64,000 bases of DNA, taken from NCBI GenBank assembly GCA_023455425.1, contig JAEYCM010000047.1, positions 1 through 64,000 of the forward strand. The letters run 5' to 3'. The DNA comes from Bacillota bacterium. Lineage in GTDB: Bacteria > Bacillota > Clostridia > Christensenellales > CAG-138. A program made the translations under genes and the position numbers. Shown one piece after another: positions 15,888 through 24,661 of the stretch (position 1 is the stretch's first letter; each line of letters starts with the position of its first letter). The notes below the pieces were generated by a model. That model had not been told where the DNA came from, did not search any database, and worked only from the letters and a program-made list of their open reading frames with translations.

Positions 15888-17363
15888 ATGATAAAGGACT
15901 ATGTTTTGCCCGGCTTCCAAACACCGAACGGAATTGATTCTACCGACAAGGTCATGGATGTACAGCGCAAGCTTGGCGTAAAGGACGATGGAAAGTGGGG
16001 GCCAAAGACGCAGGTTGCCTATGACAGTGCCCTCAAAACCGGAACAGATCTCCAAATTCGTTCTCTGTTTGTGCCTACGGACGCTACCTGGGGTGGGTTA
16101 AGCCGTATAGCCTTGGAAAAAATGATTGAGACCATACCGGGAACAACTCTCTCTGGGCTTGCCTTTGACGCTTCAAGTCAAGATAAGCTCTATAACATCA
16201 TCAACACCTCCCGGCTAAGCGACGGCCTGAAGAACCGCGCAAAGTATGTGGTGGGTGCGTTAGATCAGGGGCGGCAGGACGCTTTGTTGCTGGATGTTAT
16301 GCTGGATGGCGTGGATGCTTATTTTTCACGCGAGGCATTGGACCAGGGTGCATATTCCTTGGCAACGGGAAATACAAAGCGGCTGTATGAAAATGCGGTG
16401 CTTCCCGGCGAAGGAGCGGCCAGAAGCGTCTTGGCGGCAAGACTGCCTTTCGGCCATTCGGGCGGGAACGCGGCGAATATAGCTGTCAATACATCGGTAA
16501 ACACAGGGGCGATGAAATTCTTGAATACGGCAGTACAGCCAGCAAAGGATGTACCCATGAAGTCTGGATTAAAAAGCGTCTCCGTCAATATGGACGAGGT
16601 CGAGGAGAAAGAGGACAAGTATAACAATCTCGTATGGGAGCTTCAGGCGCTTGAAAAAAGTATCTCTCAAATCTCAATCTGGGAGAAGATACCGTTTTTC
16701 TACAGCGAGCGGTATCAGGACGCGCTGGAACAGAAGGAAGAACTCCAGGATGGCATTGCCCAGCTGGAAACCGAGTTGAATAAACTGTATCCCGAATGGT
16801 CCGTACTAGAAATTTCCTCTGCGGCGCAGCCGACTGCGACTCTGCAGCCCACGCCGAGCTCCACCCCCAAGCCCACGCCTTCGCCCAAACCAACACTGAC
16901 GCCCAGCCCTACAACAAGTATAAGACCAACGGATTCTACCGGTTTGACGGTGTCACATCCAGAGGAGCAGCCCAAAGAAAAGGTGGATGCAATCATCCAA
17001 GCCGCAAAAGAAAGGCTGGGTATGAAATACAATGATATGAAGTGTAACGAGTTAGCTTATCATTCATATGCTGCGGCTGGAATTGATATCAAAGGCAGTG
17101 CGGCTGATCAGGCAGAATTATGTACACAAAATGGTTGGCTTATTTCAAAAGGAGATTTGCAACCAGGAGACTTGATTTTCTGGCAGAGAACAGATTGCTC
17201 CAAGCCGAACTGCCATAGATGGAATGAAATTCATCATGTAGGAATTTATATTGGAGACGGAAAAATTATAGATTCAAGCACAAGCAAAGATGCCGTAGTT
17301 GAACGGGATATATGGGAAGGTGCAGGCTATGTAATATACGGATACGCCCGCCCGCGTTCATAG
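15888..17363 (+). CDS. NlpC/P60 peptidoglycan endopeptidase with N-terminal peptidoglycan-binding domain (copy B)
   Basis: 491 residues. Residues ~20-60 (DKVMDVQRKLGVKDDGKWGPKTQVAYDSAL) form a PG_binding_1-type repeat. A helical middle region and a coiled coil (about 230-300) follow, then a Pro/Thr/Ser linker. The C-terminal NlpC/P60 domain has nucleophile Cys386 (DMKCNELAYHSY) and His450 (HHVGIYIG), with GDLQPGDLIFW typical of the fold. The family cuts D-Glu/diaminopimelate-type bonds in peptidoglycan stems. No signal peptide is visible, so the export route is unclear (holin, lysis or non-classical). AGGAGG precedes ATG 15888. A lipoprotein gene follows 56 bases later. Confidence 0.87.
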   Translation: MIKDYVLPGFQTPNGIDSTDKVMDVQRKLGVKDDGKWGPKTQVAYDSALKTGTDLQIRSLFVPTDATWGGLSRIALEKMIETIPGTTLSGLAFDASSQDKLYNIINTSRLSDGLKNRAKYVVGALDQGRQDALLLDVMLDGVDAYFSREALDQGAYSLATGNTKRLYENAVLPGEGAARSVLAARLPFGHSGGNAANIAVNTSVNTGAMKFLNTAVQPAKDVPMKSGLKSVSVNMDEVEEKEDKYNNLVWELQALEKSISQISIWEKIPFFYSERYQDALEQKEELQDGIAQLETELNKLYPEWSVLEISSAAQPTATLQPTPSSTPKPTPSPKPTLTPSPTTSIRPTDSTGLTVSHPEEQPKEKVDAIIQAAKERLGMKYNDMKCNELAYHSYAAAGIDIKGSAADQAELCTQNGWLISKGDLQPGDLIFWQRTDCSKPNCHRWNEIHHVGIYIGDGKIIDSSTSKDAVVERDIWEGAGYVIYGYARPRS

Positions 17364-17419
17364 TGTTGTTTTACTTATAAGCGGCTGATATACTAAAGAC
17401 AAAATCGGGAGGGATTCTT

Positions 17420-18316
17420 ATGCGCTTTGCTAGAATATACGTCCTCTTGTTTGTGTTCCTATTCTCTGTGTCCGGCTGCCTACCCCAGGGAAGTCAGACG
17501 GAGTTGGCGCGTGAAGCGGCGGTTTATCTACAAAAGGGGGAGAAGGCGCGGACGCTGGATACGCTTGTCCAGGCCATGCAGGCAAATGGCCCCGGTCCTG
17601 GCGAAGATGCGTTGCGTGAATGCTGGTGGGATGCGCTTACAGACATCAGCGGTATTCCCGCCGAGCAGTTGACCGAGGACGAATGCAGGGGCCTTTCGGC
17701 ACTCGCCTATCTGATGAGTTTTACGGACTGCTGCCTATCCCCAAGGGAGCTCTCCAAGGATAACCTTCTGTTGCCGCTAGAAATCTATTACGGCATGTCG
17801 ATGTGGATGCCCCTGTATATGCGGCCCGGCTGGGATACGCTCCCGTTTTATGAGGCTTATCCGCCGGATGTTATGAATACAGAGCAATCCTATTGCACCA
17901 TGTCTGCGCAGAAAGCGGATGCGTTCATCCGTCAGGTGACGGGAATGGGCATTCCCGATCTGAATGGTGAAGGAGAATTTTGTGGCGGTGCGATCATCTG
18001 CAGGGATGGTGATTACCTGATTCGTGAGCAGGATATCCTGCTGCCAGATTTGCTGGTTAGTGCTTACCGCTACCTAGGAGACGGACTGTTTGATGTGACG
18101 TTTGATGGGGACGATTACGGTACGCCGGACCCCGAAGAAAGCCATATCGGAATTGTGCCGGATTCCATGCGGTTGATTGTGCGGCGCTCGGATTCTGCGT
18201 GGGGCTTTACGGTTGTGGCGAAGGTCTCGGGCGTGTATGCGGAAGCGCTGCCTAGTGAGATTCATGCCATTGAGGATGTGACGCGCATTGAGAACAAATC
18301 GCTGAAGGGTGCGTAG
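17420..18316 (+). CDS. Lipoprotein of unknown function (copy B)
   Basis: 298 residues with signal peptide MRFARIYVLLFVFLF and lipobox SVSGC, predicting a membrane-tethered outer-face protein. It shares its C-terminal half with lipoprotein A (13009-13815): the pattern Y-LGDG-F-v-FD-DD, then RSDSAWGFTV. No known domain is recognised. GGAGGGATTCTT precedes the ATG. It is probably cotranscribed with the hydrolase; the pairing in both copies suggests that the two act together at the cell envelope. Confidence 0.8.
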   Translation: MRFARIYVLLFVFLFSVSGCLPQGSQTELAREAAVYLQKGEKARTLDTLVQAMQANGPGPGEDALRECWWDALTDISGIPAEQLTEDECRGLSALAYLMSFTDCCLSPRELSKDNLLLPLEIYYGMSMWMPLYMRPGWDTLPFYEAYPPDVMNTEQSYCTMSAQKADAFIRQVTGMGIPDLNGEGEFCGGAIICRDGDYLIREQDILLPDLLVSAYRYLGDGLFDVTFDGDDYGTPDPEESHIGIVPDSMRLIVRRSDSAWGFTVVAKVSGVYAEALPSEIHAIEDVTRIENKSLKGA

Positions 18317-18342
18317 CGGTAGCGTAAGCAAATGTCACAAAA

Positions 18343-18376
18343 GAATCCCCGGAAACGTTAAGTTCCCGGGGATTTC
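18343..18376 (+). terminator. Terminator after lipoprotein B
   Basis: AATCCCCGG-A-AAC pairs with GTT-C-CCGGGGATT around a short loop; T-rich tail. It lies immediately before the guaA 3' end, the same position as the terminator before repeat 2. Confidence 0.8.
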
Positions 18377-18386
18377 TTACTTCAGA

Positions 18387-19913
18387 TTACTCCCACTCAA
18401 TCGTTCCCGGGGGTTTACTCGTAATATCGTACACCACGCGGTTCACATGGGGGACCTCGCCAATGATGCGCTCGGAAATCTTTCGCAATACGGGGAAGGG
18501 GATTTCCGCAAATTCCACCGTCATGGCGTCGGTGGAGGTGACGGCGCGCACGCCGATGGCATAATCATAGGTGCGCTCATCGCCCATCACGCCCACGCTG
18601 CGCATGCCGGTAAACACGGTGAAATACTGCCAGATGGCCTGGTCAAGCCCGGCGTTCTTGATTTCCTCGCGGAAGATCCAGTCGCTGTGGCGAAGAATGC
18701 TCAGCTTATCCTCGGTGACGTCGCCCAGTACGCGGATGGCGAGGCCGGGGCCGGGGAAGGGCTGCCGCCACACAAGGTCGTGGGGGATGGAAAGGCTTTC
18801 GCCTAAGATGCGGACCTCGTCCTTAAACAGCATGCGGAGCGGTTCGCATAAACCCTTGAAGCCGATATCCTTCGGAAGCCCGCCCACGTTGTGGTGGCTC
18901 TTGATGGTGGCCGCGCTTTCGGTGCCGCTTTCGATGACGTCCGGATAAATGGTGCCCTGCAGCAGGTAGTCCGCCCCGCCGAGCTTTTTCGCTTCTTCCT
19001 CAAATACGCGGATAAACTCCGTGCCGATGATCTTGCGCTTCTGCTCCGGCTCGGTGATACCCGCAAGCTTAGTAAGGAAACGTTCCCGTGCGTCCACGGC
19101 GATAACATTGAGGCCCAGCTTGTCCCGGTAAAAGCCGATGACTTCTTCCCGTTCGTTGTGGCGCAAAAGGCCGTGATCCACGAAAATGCACGTGAGCCTG
19201 TCCCCAACCGCGCGGTGCACAAGCACGCTCGCAACGGAACTGTCCACGCCGCCGGAAAGCGCGCCCAATACCTTGCCGTCGCCCACCTGCTTGCGGATAT
19301 CCGCAATGAGGGTATCGGCCAGGTTCTCGGGAGAATAATCGCAGGTAAGCCTGCAGATGTTTTTGAGGAAATTTTTAATGATGCGCGCGCCCTGCGGGGT
19401 ATGGTTGACCTCCGCGTGGAACTGGATGCCGTAGAGCCTGCGGCTTTCATCCGCAAACGCGGCAACCGGGCAGTTGTCCGTACGAGCAATGGGCAGGAAG
19501 CCTTCGGGCGCTTTCTTTACCGCGTCGTTGTGGTTCATCCATACGATGCCCTGGTCCACGCCTTCAAAGAGGGGGTGTTCGGAAAATTCAATTTCGGTGC
19601 GGCCATATTCCCGCACAGCCGCGCGGTCAATTTCGCCGCCAAACACCTTGGCGATGTACTGCATGCCGTAGCAGATGCCCAACACCGGCACATTAAGGGA
19701 GAAAACCTCTTCCAGGCAAGCCTTTGCGCCGGGGGCATACACGCTGTCCGGCCCGCCGGTCAAAATCACGCCGGACAACACGTCGCCTTTGATGCGTTCG
19801 ATGCTGGCCTTGTGCGACAGAAGCTCGGAATATACGCCCGCCTCGCGTACGCGGCGCGCAATGAGCTGGTTGTACTGGCCGCCGAAATCCAGCACCACGA
19901 TGCGTTCCTTCAT
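18387..19913 (-). CDS. guaA: GMP synthase (glutamine-hydrolysing)
   Basis: 508 residues. Class I glutamine amidotransferase with nucleophile Cys81 (GICYGMQ) and FHAEVNHTPQG near the catalytic His. The ATP-pyrophosphatase P-loop is GALSGGVDSSVAS. The C-terminal dimerisation domain ends VNRVVYDITSKPPGTIEWE. It converts XMP to GMP in purine synthesis. ATG 19913 has AAGGAAATAAGC upstream. The 3' terminal ~66 bases are the source of the repeats at 11556 and 13909. The 3' end of guaA is a known insertion site for genomic islands in several bacteria. Confidence 0.97.
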   Translation of the reverse strand: MKERIVVLDFGGQYNQLIARRVREAGVYSELLSHKASIERIKGDVLSGVILTGGPDSVYAPGAKACLEEVFSLNVPVLGICYGMQYIAKVFGGEIDRAAVREYGRTEIEFSEHPLFEGVDQGIVWMNHNDAVKKAPEGFLPIARTDNCPVAAFADESRRLYGIQFHAEVNHTPQGARIIKNFLKNICRLTCDYSPENLADTLIADIRKQVGDGKVLGALSGGVDSSVASVLVHRAVGDRLTCIFVDHGLLRHNEREEVIGFYRDKLGLNVIAVDARERFLTKLAGITEPEQKRKIIGTEFIRVFEEEAKKLGGADYLLQGTIYPDVIESGTESAATIKSHHNVGGLPKDIGFKGLCEPLRMLFKDEVRILGESLSIPHDLVWRQPFPGPGLAIRVLGDVTEDKLSILRHSDWIFREEIKNAGLDQAIWQYFTVFTGMRSVGVMGDERTYDYAIGVRAVTSTDAMTVEFAEIPFPVLRKISERIIGEVPHVNRVVYDITSKPPGTIEWE

Positions 19914-20038
19914 GCTTATTTCCTTTCGTTGAATGTTCAAAAACTTGAATACCGTTTAATACTACCGCATCTTAGGGCGTCAGGCAACAGGAAAGCTTGG
20001 GCAGTAGGGCTAGATTGCATGGTATGAAAGAAATATAT

Positions 20039-20054
20039 TGTTTCACGTGAAACA
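20039..20054. promoter_or_regulatory. parS site 1
   Basis: Perfect 16-bp palindrome TGTTTCACGTGAAACA, matching the ParB/Spo0J consensus TGTTNCACGTGAAACA. The rest of the 340-base gap 19914-20253 shows nothing further that I can support. Confidence 0.95.
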
Positions 20055-20253
20055 ATACCGGATTCTTATTCTGCTTTGGGTGTTGACCGAACCCACTATG
20101 GGCCTGGTAAAACCTAAAAGCATTTCTGGTTAGATATGGGGTAATAGTATTCGTTCTTTTTAAAAGCCAATGTTTCTGATAATATTTAAAGTAGCTTATT
20201 ACGTCCGTAGTACGTGCTGGGGCGCAAATTTATATGTTGCAGGGAGCTTGCGT

Positions 20254-20652
20254 ATGGATGATTTCAAGAAGATAGATTTGGAAGAAGCACTCCGGGCTAT
20301 AAGTTCCATGATTGAACGGAGTGAGAAAGCGCAAGAAAAATTTGCACAAGGCACTTCCCAGCACACGTTGCAAAAGAACAGGATCAAGGCGCTCTATGTA
20401 GCCTCGTCATTGATAACGAATGAATTGGAGGAGAGTGATGCATCGGGTAAATTTACGAAAGAAGACTTGGAAAAGGCGCTGGCGCCTATCGCTTCACTGA
20501 TTAGCAAAAGTGAGAAGGCCCGGGGGAAATTAGCGCAAGGCACCTGGCAGCATACGATGCTGGGGGATAATCTTAAAGCGCTATATATAGCGTCACCATT
20601 GTTAACAAAGGCATTGAGCGGCGTAAATACCGGAAAAGATCAGGCGGAATAG
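20254..20652 (+). CDS. Small protein with an internal tandem duplication
   Basis: 132 residues made of two ~50-residue repeats: DLEEALRAISSMIERSEKAQEKF and DLEKALAPIASLISKSEKARGKL, each followed by AQGTSQHT or AQGTWQHT and then KALYVASSLIT or KALYIASPLLT. Mostly helical, no signal peptide. I do not recognise the family. AGGGAGCTTGCGT precedes ATG 20254. Confidence 0.7.
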   Translation: MDDFKKIDLEEALRAISSMIERSEKAQEKFAQGTSQHTLQKNRIKALYVASSLITNELEESDASGKFTKEDLEKALAPIASLISKSEKARGKLAQGTWQHTMLGDNLKALYIASPLLTKALSGVNTGKDQAE

Positions 20653-20727
20653 GAATGCCCGGAGTGCAGTATTATTCATAAGTTTGAGGATGGGGCCGCA
20701 ATGCAGTCCTCTATTACACCGTGTATG

Positions 20728-21204
20728 TTAAAGCATCTTCTCAAACTCAATCTCATGCAAGATAGGAATATTGTCAAACCCAACAAGCGGGATCTGCGGC
20801 TTTAGCTGCCGCGACTCCGCAATTGCGTTTACATGCAGCGCCGCCATGGTAAAGCCGCGCTTCTAGTAAAAGCGGATGGCGCGGGTGTTGTCGTTGGTGG
20901 TGATGAGCCATAGGCGGCTGCAGCCCCGCGATTTTGCATGGTCGGCAACAGCCGAAAGGAGGGCGGTACCGACGCCCCGGTTTTCCGCGACGCTGTCCAG
21001 CGTGACGATCTCGCATGCGCCGTCGCGTATGTCATATGTGACAAGGCCCAACAGTTCTTCTCCCTGCATGGCCGCAAATCCGAAAAGCGCATCGGTTTTA
21101 TGGATGCGCCCGCGCGATACGATCGTATGGCCGCCCCAATGTTCCGCCAAAAATGCGGAAAGCACAGGGGAGGTGTTTAAACATACGGGCTGGATGAAAA
21201 ACAT
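20728..21204 (-). pseudogene. GNAT acetyltransferase with in-frame amber codon
   Basis: The reading frame begins MFFIQPVCLNTSP and contains the GNAT motif ENRGVGTALLSAVADHAKSRG and TTNDNTRAIRFY. A TAG (20863-20865) then interrupts it, after which KRGFTMAALHVNAI continues in the same frame to a TAA at 20728. FY-x-KRGF is the expected family sequence, so a CAG-to-TAG change is likely. The truncated product lacks the last strand. Confidence 0.8.
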
Positions 21205-21264
21205 AAGCCGCGCCTCCGTGTGTTCTTTTCACAAGAATACCACAGGACGGCGCGGCTTGTATAT

Positions 21265-22047
21265 TTAGATGAGTTTTAAATGCCGCCGCGGCTTCCGCTT
21301 GAACCTTCCGGTCGCTTTGAGCACTGCCTCGCTTTTCGGCAGGCGCTTTAGCAGCTCTCCGTTCCAGTACAGCGCGCGCCGGATATCCCGTACTTTACAG
21401 CAGCAGTGCACGATATCTTTCATATAAGAAACGTTGTCCGGCCTGTGCTCTATTAAGAGAAGGAGCCGTTGGAGCGCCTCTCGGTAGGAGGCGGCGTACA
21501 TCAGTGCAAGCGCCTGGCAATAGAGCGCTTCCGGGTTGGCCGGGTCTTGCTCGTAGGCAATGGTGAATTCCTGAAGCGCCGCGGTATACGCGCCCTCCGT
21601 GAGGTAGCATACGCCAAGGTTCTGGTGGCATTCGGATTGCTCATATTGGATGCGCAGCGAGCGCGTGTAATATTTCTTTGCGGTTTGATAGTCCCGGACG
21701 CTGTCGTAATAGACGCCAAGATAATAGAGCGCGTCCACGTGAAACGAATTCATGCGTTCCGCGCGCTTAAAGAAGTGCAGCGCCTTGTCCTGTTCCCCCA
21801 GCGCAAGGTACACGCGGCCCAGGTTGAACACCGGGCGTACCCATGTGGGGTTTTGCTGCATCAGCGTTTCAAAGCGGGAGATGGCCTCATGATAGTCCCC
21901 CAGGCAGAGCGCGCAGCAGCCGATGTAGTTGAGGCACTCCTCGGTTTCCTCCATACGGCTAATCTGTGTAAACAATTCCAGTGCCGTTTCGTAGTTCCCT
22001 GCGGCGTAACAATCCTCCGCCTTATGAAACAACGCCCCGTTCTTCAT
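21265..22047 (-). CDS. TPR-repeat protein
   Basis: 260 residues made of about six tetratricopeptide repeats; typical units are VFNLGRVYLALGEQDKALHFFKRA, ALYYLGVYYDSVRDYQTAKKYYTRS and CHQNLGVCYLTEGAYTAALQEF. TPRs are protein-binding scaffolds; the partner is unknown. The tail GRFKRKPRRHLKLI is basic. ATG 22047 follows GGGGGCAGC; longer versions read into promoter sequence. No signal peptide. Confidence 0.85.
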   Translation of the reverse strand: MKNGALFHKAEDCYAAGNYETALELFTQISRMEETEECLNYIGCCALCLGDYHEAISRFETLMQQNPTWVRPVFNLGRVYLALGEQDKALHFFKRAERMNSFHVDALYYLGVYYDSVRDYQTAKKYYTRSLRIQYEQSECHQNLGVCYLTEGAYTAALQEFTIAYEQDPANPEALYCQALALMYAASYREALQRLLLLIEHRPDNVSYMKDIVHCCCKVRDIRRALYWNGELLKRLPKSEAVLKATGRFKRKPRRHLKLI

Positions 22048-22139
22048 TTGCTGCCCCCAACAATCAATACTATCCTGCTTGAGTCTAGCACACCTCTTAA
22101 AAGCCGACAATGCGCCAAATATATGAAACATTGGCGTAT

Positions 22140-22155
22140 TGTTTCACGTGAAACA
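22140..22155. promoter_or_regulatory. parS site 2
   Basis: Perfect TGTTTCACGTGAAACA palindrome in the 330-base gap between the TPR and ftsH genes. I see no other clear element in that gap. Confidence 0.95.
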
Positions 22156-22377
22156 TATGTATACCAAATAATTGCTCACTTAATGGAAAAGTGAATTCAG
22201 ATTGACCTCCAGGATGTTTCAGGCGTTTGTTGGGGAGCAACTTCACACAACCGCAATAATCCTGTACGTTTGCCGTCAAGGTTAATTCACATTGGAGCGC
22301 TAGATTGCGGGTATTAGTATGGATAAGATGATATCTATAGGAAAAGCGGCGCTTTTGCCTTATGAAAGGATATGACT

Positions 22378-24210
22378 ATGATCAGCGACAGCAACAAAAC
22401 CCCGCGCAAGCCGATGCTCTATTACGGGCTCCTCGTGCTTGTGGCGCTTCTGCTTTTAAATTCTTTTGTGTTTCCGTCCTTATTGAAAACGCCTGTGAAG
22501 GAGACGGACTACGGCACGTTTTTAAAACAGGTGGACGCGGGCGCGGTGGAAAAATTTGAACTGGAGAATGAGACAATCTATTTTACCACGCAGGAAAACG
22601 GCGAAGAGGTTGTGTATTCTACCGGTGCTATGCCGGACGATGGATTAACAGAGCGTCTGTATGACGCGGGCGTGGAATTCAGCCGCGTGGTGCCGGAAGA
22701 AACATCCCCGCTGTTGGCGTTCCTCATTAGCTGGGTGCTGCCCATTGTGTTTTTCTTTTTCATTGGCCGCACGCTGATGAAGGGGCTGGAAAAGCGCGGC
22801 GGCGGGATGAATTCCATGCAGTTCGGAAAATCCAACGCAAAAGTATATGTGCAGGCGGAAACCGGAAAATCCTTTGCGGACGTCGCCGGGCAGGATGAGG
22901 CCAAGGAAGCGCTCTCTGAAATTGTGGATTTCCTCCACAACCCGCGCAAATATGCGGAAATCGGCGCGGACCTGCCAAAGGGCGTGCTGCTCGTCGGCCC
23001 TCCGGGTACAGGCAAGACGCTTTTAGCAAAAGCCGTGGCGGGGGAGGCAGATGTGCCGTTCTTCTCCATCTCCGGTTCGGAATTTGTGGAGATGTTCGTG
23101 GGCATGGGCGCCGCAAAGGTGCGCGACCTGTTTAAGCAGGCCAACGAAAAAGCGCCATGCATCGTATTTATCGACGAGATCGATACCATCGGCAAACGGC
23201 GCGACAATTCCGGCTTTGCCGGAAACGACGAACGGGAGCAGACATTAAACCAGCTTCTTTCTGAAATGGACGGATTCGACGGCACGCGCGGCGTGATTAT
23301 ACTCGCGGCCACCAACCGCCCGGAAACACTGGACAAAGCCCTGTTGCGCCCCGGCCGGTTCGACAGAAGGGTGCCCGTGGAGCTGCCCGATTTACAGGGC
23401 AGGGAAGCGATATTGAAAGTCCACGCGCAAAAGATCAAGGCCGGTCTGGATGTGAACTACAACGCCATTGCCCGCGCCACCGCGGGCGCTTCCGGCGCGG
23501 AACTTGCGAACATTATCAACGAAGCGGCGCTGCGGGCCGTGCGCGCGGGCCGTAAGGTGGTCAACCAATCGGACCTGGAGGAAAGTGTGGAGGTCGTCGT
23601 CGCGGGCTACCAGCGCAAGAACGCCGTCATTTCCGCCAAGGAAAAGCGGATTATCGCCTACCATGAAATTGGCCACGCCATCGTCGCCGCCAAGCAGGAA
23701 AACAGCGCGCCGGTCCACAAGATCACCATCGTGCCCCGTACCTCCGGGGCTTTAGGCTACACCATGCAGGTGGAAGAACAGGAGCAGTTTTTGATGAGCA
23801 AGGAGCAGGCGGAAAGCAGGCTCGCAACACTCACCGGCGGCCGCGCCGCCGAACAGCTTGTCATTGGCTCCATCACAAGCGGCGCATCCAACGATATCGA
23901 GCAGGTCACCCGCATCGCCCGCGCCATGGTCACGCGCTACGGCATGAGCGAGGCGTTCGGCATGGTGGCGCTCGAGACTGTCAACAACCCGTACCTTGGG
24001 TCGGATACCACTTTAGCCTGCTCGCCGGATACCGCTGCCAAGGTGGATGCGGAAACCATCCGCATTATCCGCAAAGCATATGAAAAGGCCGAGCGCATCC
24101 TGAAAGAGAACATGGAGAAACTGCACGAGCTTGCGGAGTATCTGCTGGAGAAGGAGACCATCACCGGCGAAGCGTTCATGGAGGTGCTCAACCGCAGCAA
24201 AGCGGCTTGA
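22378..24210 (+). CDS. ftsH: ATP-dependent zinc metalloprotease FtsH
   Basis: 610 residues. Two membrane helices (about 11-31 and 108-128) flank an extracytoplasmic domain. AAA+ module: Walker A GPPGTGKT (207-214), Walker B CIVFIDEID, second region of homology ATNRPETLDKALLRPGRFDRR. Zinc protease motif HEIGH (429-433). FtsH degrades membrane and regulatory proteins as a hexamer. I chose ATG 22378, not 22372, because GAAAGGA lies 7 bases before it. Confidence 0.96.
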   Translation: MISDSNKTPRKPMLYYGLLVLVALLLLNSFVFPSLLKTPVKETDYGTFLKQVDAGAVEKFELENETIYFTTQENGEEVVYSTGAMPDDGLTERLYDAGVEFSRVVPEETSPLLAFLISWVLPIVFFFFIGRTLMKGLEKRGGGMNSMQFGKSNAKVYVQAETGKSFADVAGQDEAKEALSEIVDFLHNPRKYAEIGADLPKGVLLVGPPGTGKTLLAKAVAGEADVPFFSISGSEFVEMFVGMGAAKVRDLFKQANEKAPCIVFIDEIDTIGKRRDNSGFAGNDEREQTLNQLLSEMDGFDGTRGVIILAATNRPETLDKALLRPGRFDRRVPVELPDLQGREAILKVHAQKIKAGLDVNYNAIARATAGASGAELANIINEAALRAVRAGRKVVNQSDLEESVEVVVAGYQRKNAVISAKEKRIIAYHEIGHAIVAAKQENSAPVHKITIVPRTSGALGYTMQVEEQEQFLMSKEQAESRLATLTGGRAAEQLVIGSITSGASNDIEQVTRIARAMVTRYGMSEAFGMVALETVNNPYLGSDTTLACSPDTAAKVDAETIRIIRKAYEKAERILKENMEKLHELAEYLLEKETITGEAFMEVLNRSKAA

Positions 24211-24218
24211 GCCACGTT

Positions 24219-24271
24219 AGGGGCGCTGCCCCTGATCCCCCGCCCAAGGACCGGCGGACCTTAGGAATCCC
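24219..24271 (+). repeat. Multi-hairpin repeat, copy 1 (partial)
   Basis: AGGGGCGCTGCCCCT, then CCCGCCCAAGGA and CCTTAGGAATCCC; only the first two hairpins of the family remain. Confidence 0.65.
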
Positions 24272-24413
24272 AAATTACATTATAAAATTTCTCATATAGG
24301 GCGTGGGGATCGAAATCCCCACAGTGTACGTCAGATTTGAGAAAAAAGCGCGTAAAAGCGCACTTTTAACCACAAGGAAACCCGCTGATAATCAGCGGCC
24401 CTAAGTAGCATGA

Positions 24414-24461
24414 GCGGATAGATGGACTTGCTTATAGGAACGTCCATCTATCCGCCTTTTT
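24414..24461 (+). terminator. Terminator between ftsH and putP
   Basis: Perfect 14-bp stem GCGGATAGATGGAC (24414-24427) with its complement (24442-24455), 14-base loop, CTTTTTG tail. Confidence 0.85.
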
Positions 24462-24538
24462 GCATACTTACCGCCAAGCAAGTAATAAATATGCAGCGCA
24501 TATTCCGGCGCAATGACGTGCCGGGCGTTAAAAAGGCC

Positions 24539-24568
24539 TTGTATTACCTTATCATTACAGTTTATAAT
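24539..24568 (+). promoter_or_regulatory. putP promoter
   Basis: TTGTAT (24539-24544), 18-base spacer, TATAAT (24563-24568). Confidence 0.6.
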
Positions 24569-24661
24569 GCTAAACATGAGGATAAAGAGGTCGCATCCTG
24601 TCTGTATACGTATCATAGAGAGAAAGTACGTATTACATAAAAAATGATTGGGGGAAACACA

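Larger units (their letters stand above)
24211..24661. other. Intergenic region between ftsH and putP
   Basis: Holds a partial multi-hairpin repeat (24219-24271), a hairpin GTGGGGAT-CGAA-ATCCCCAC (24303-24322), a near-palindrome CCGCTGAT-A-ATCAGCGG (24382-24398), a strong terminator (24414-24461) and the putP promoter (24539-24568). No coding region is supported. Confidence 0.6.

Noticed and set aside
18891..20027. Long plus-strand reading frame opposite guaA
   Set aside because: Mirror of guaA codon bias; no family features, no ribosome-binding site.
22378..23438. Antisense frame within ftsH (22578-23438)
   Set aside because: Serine-rich shadow of ftsH without family similarity.
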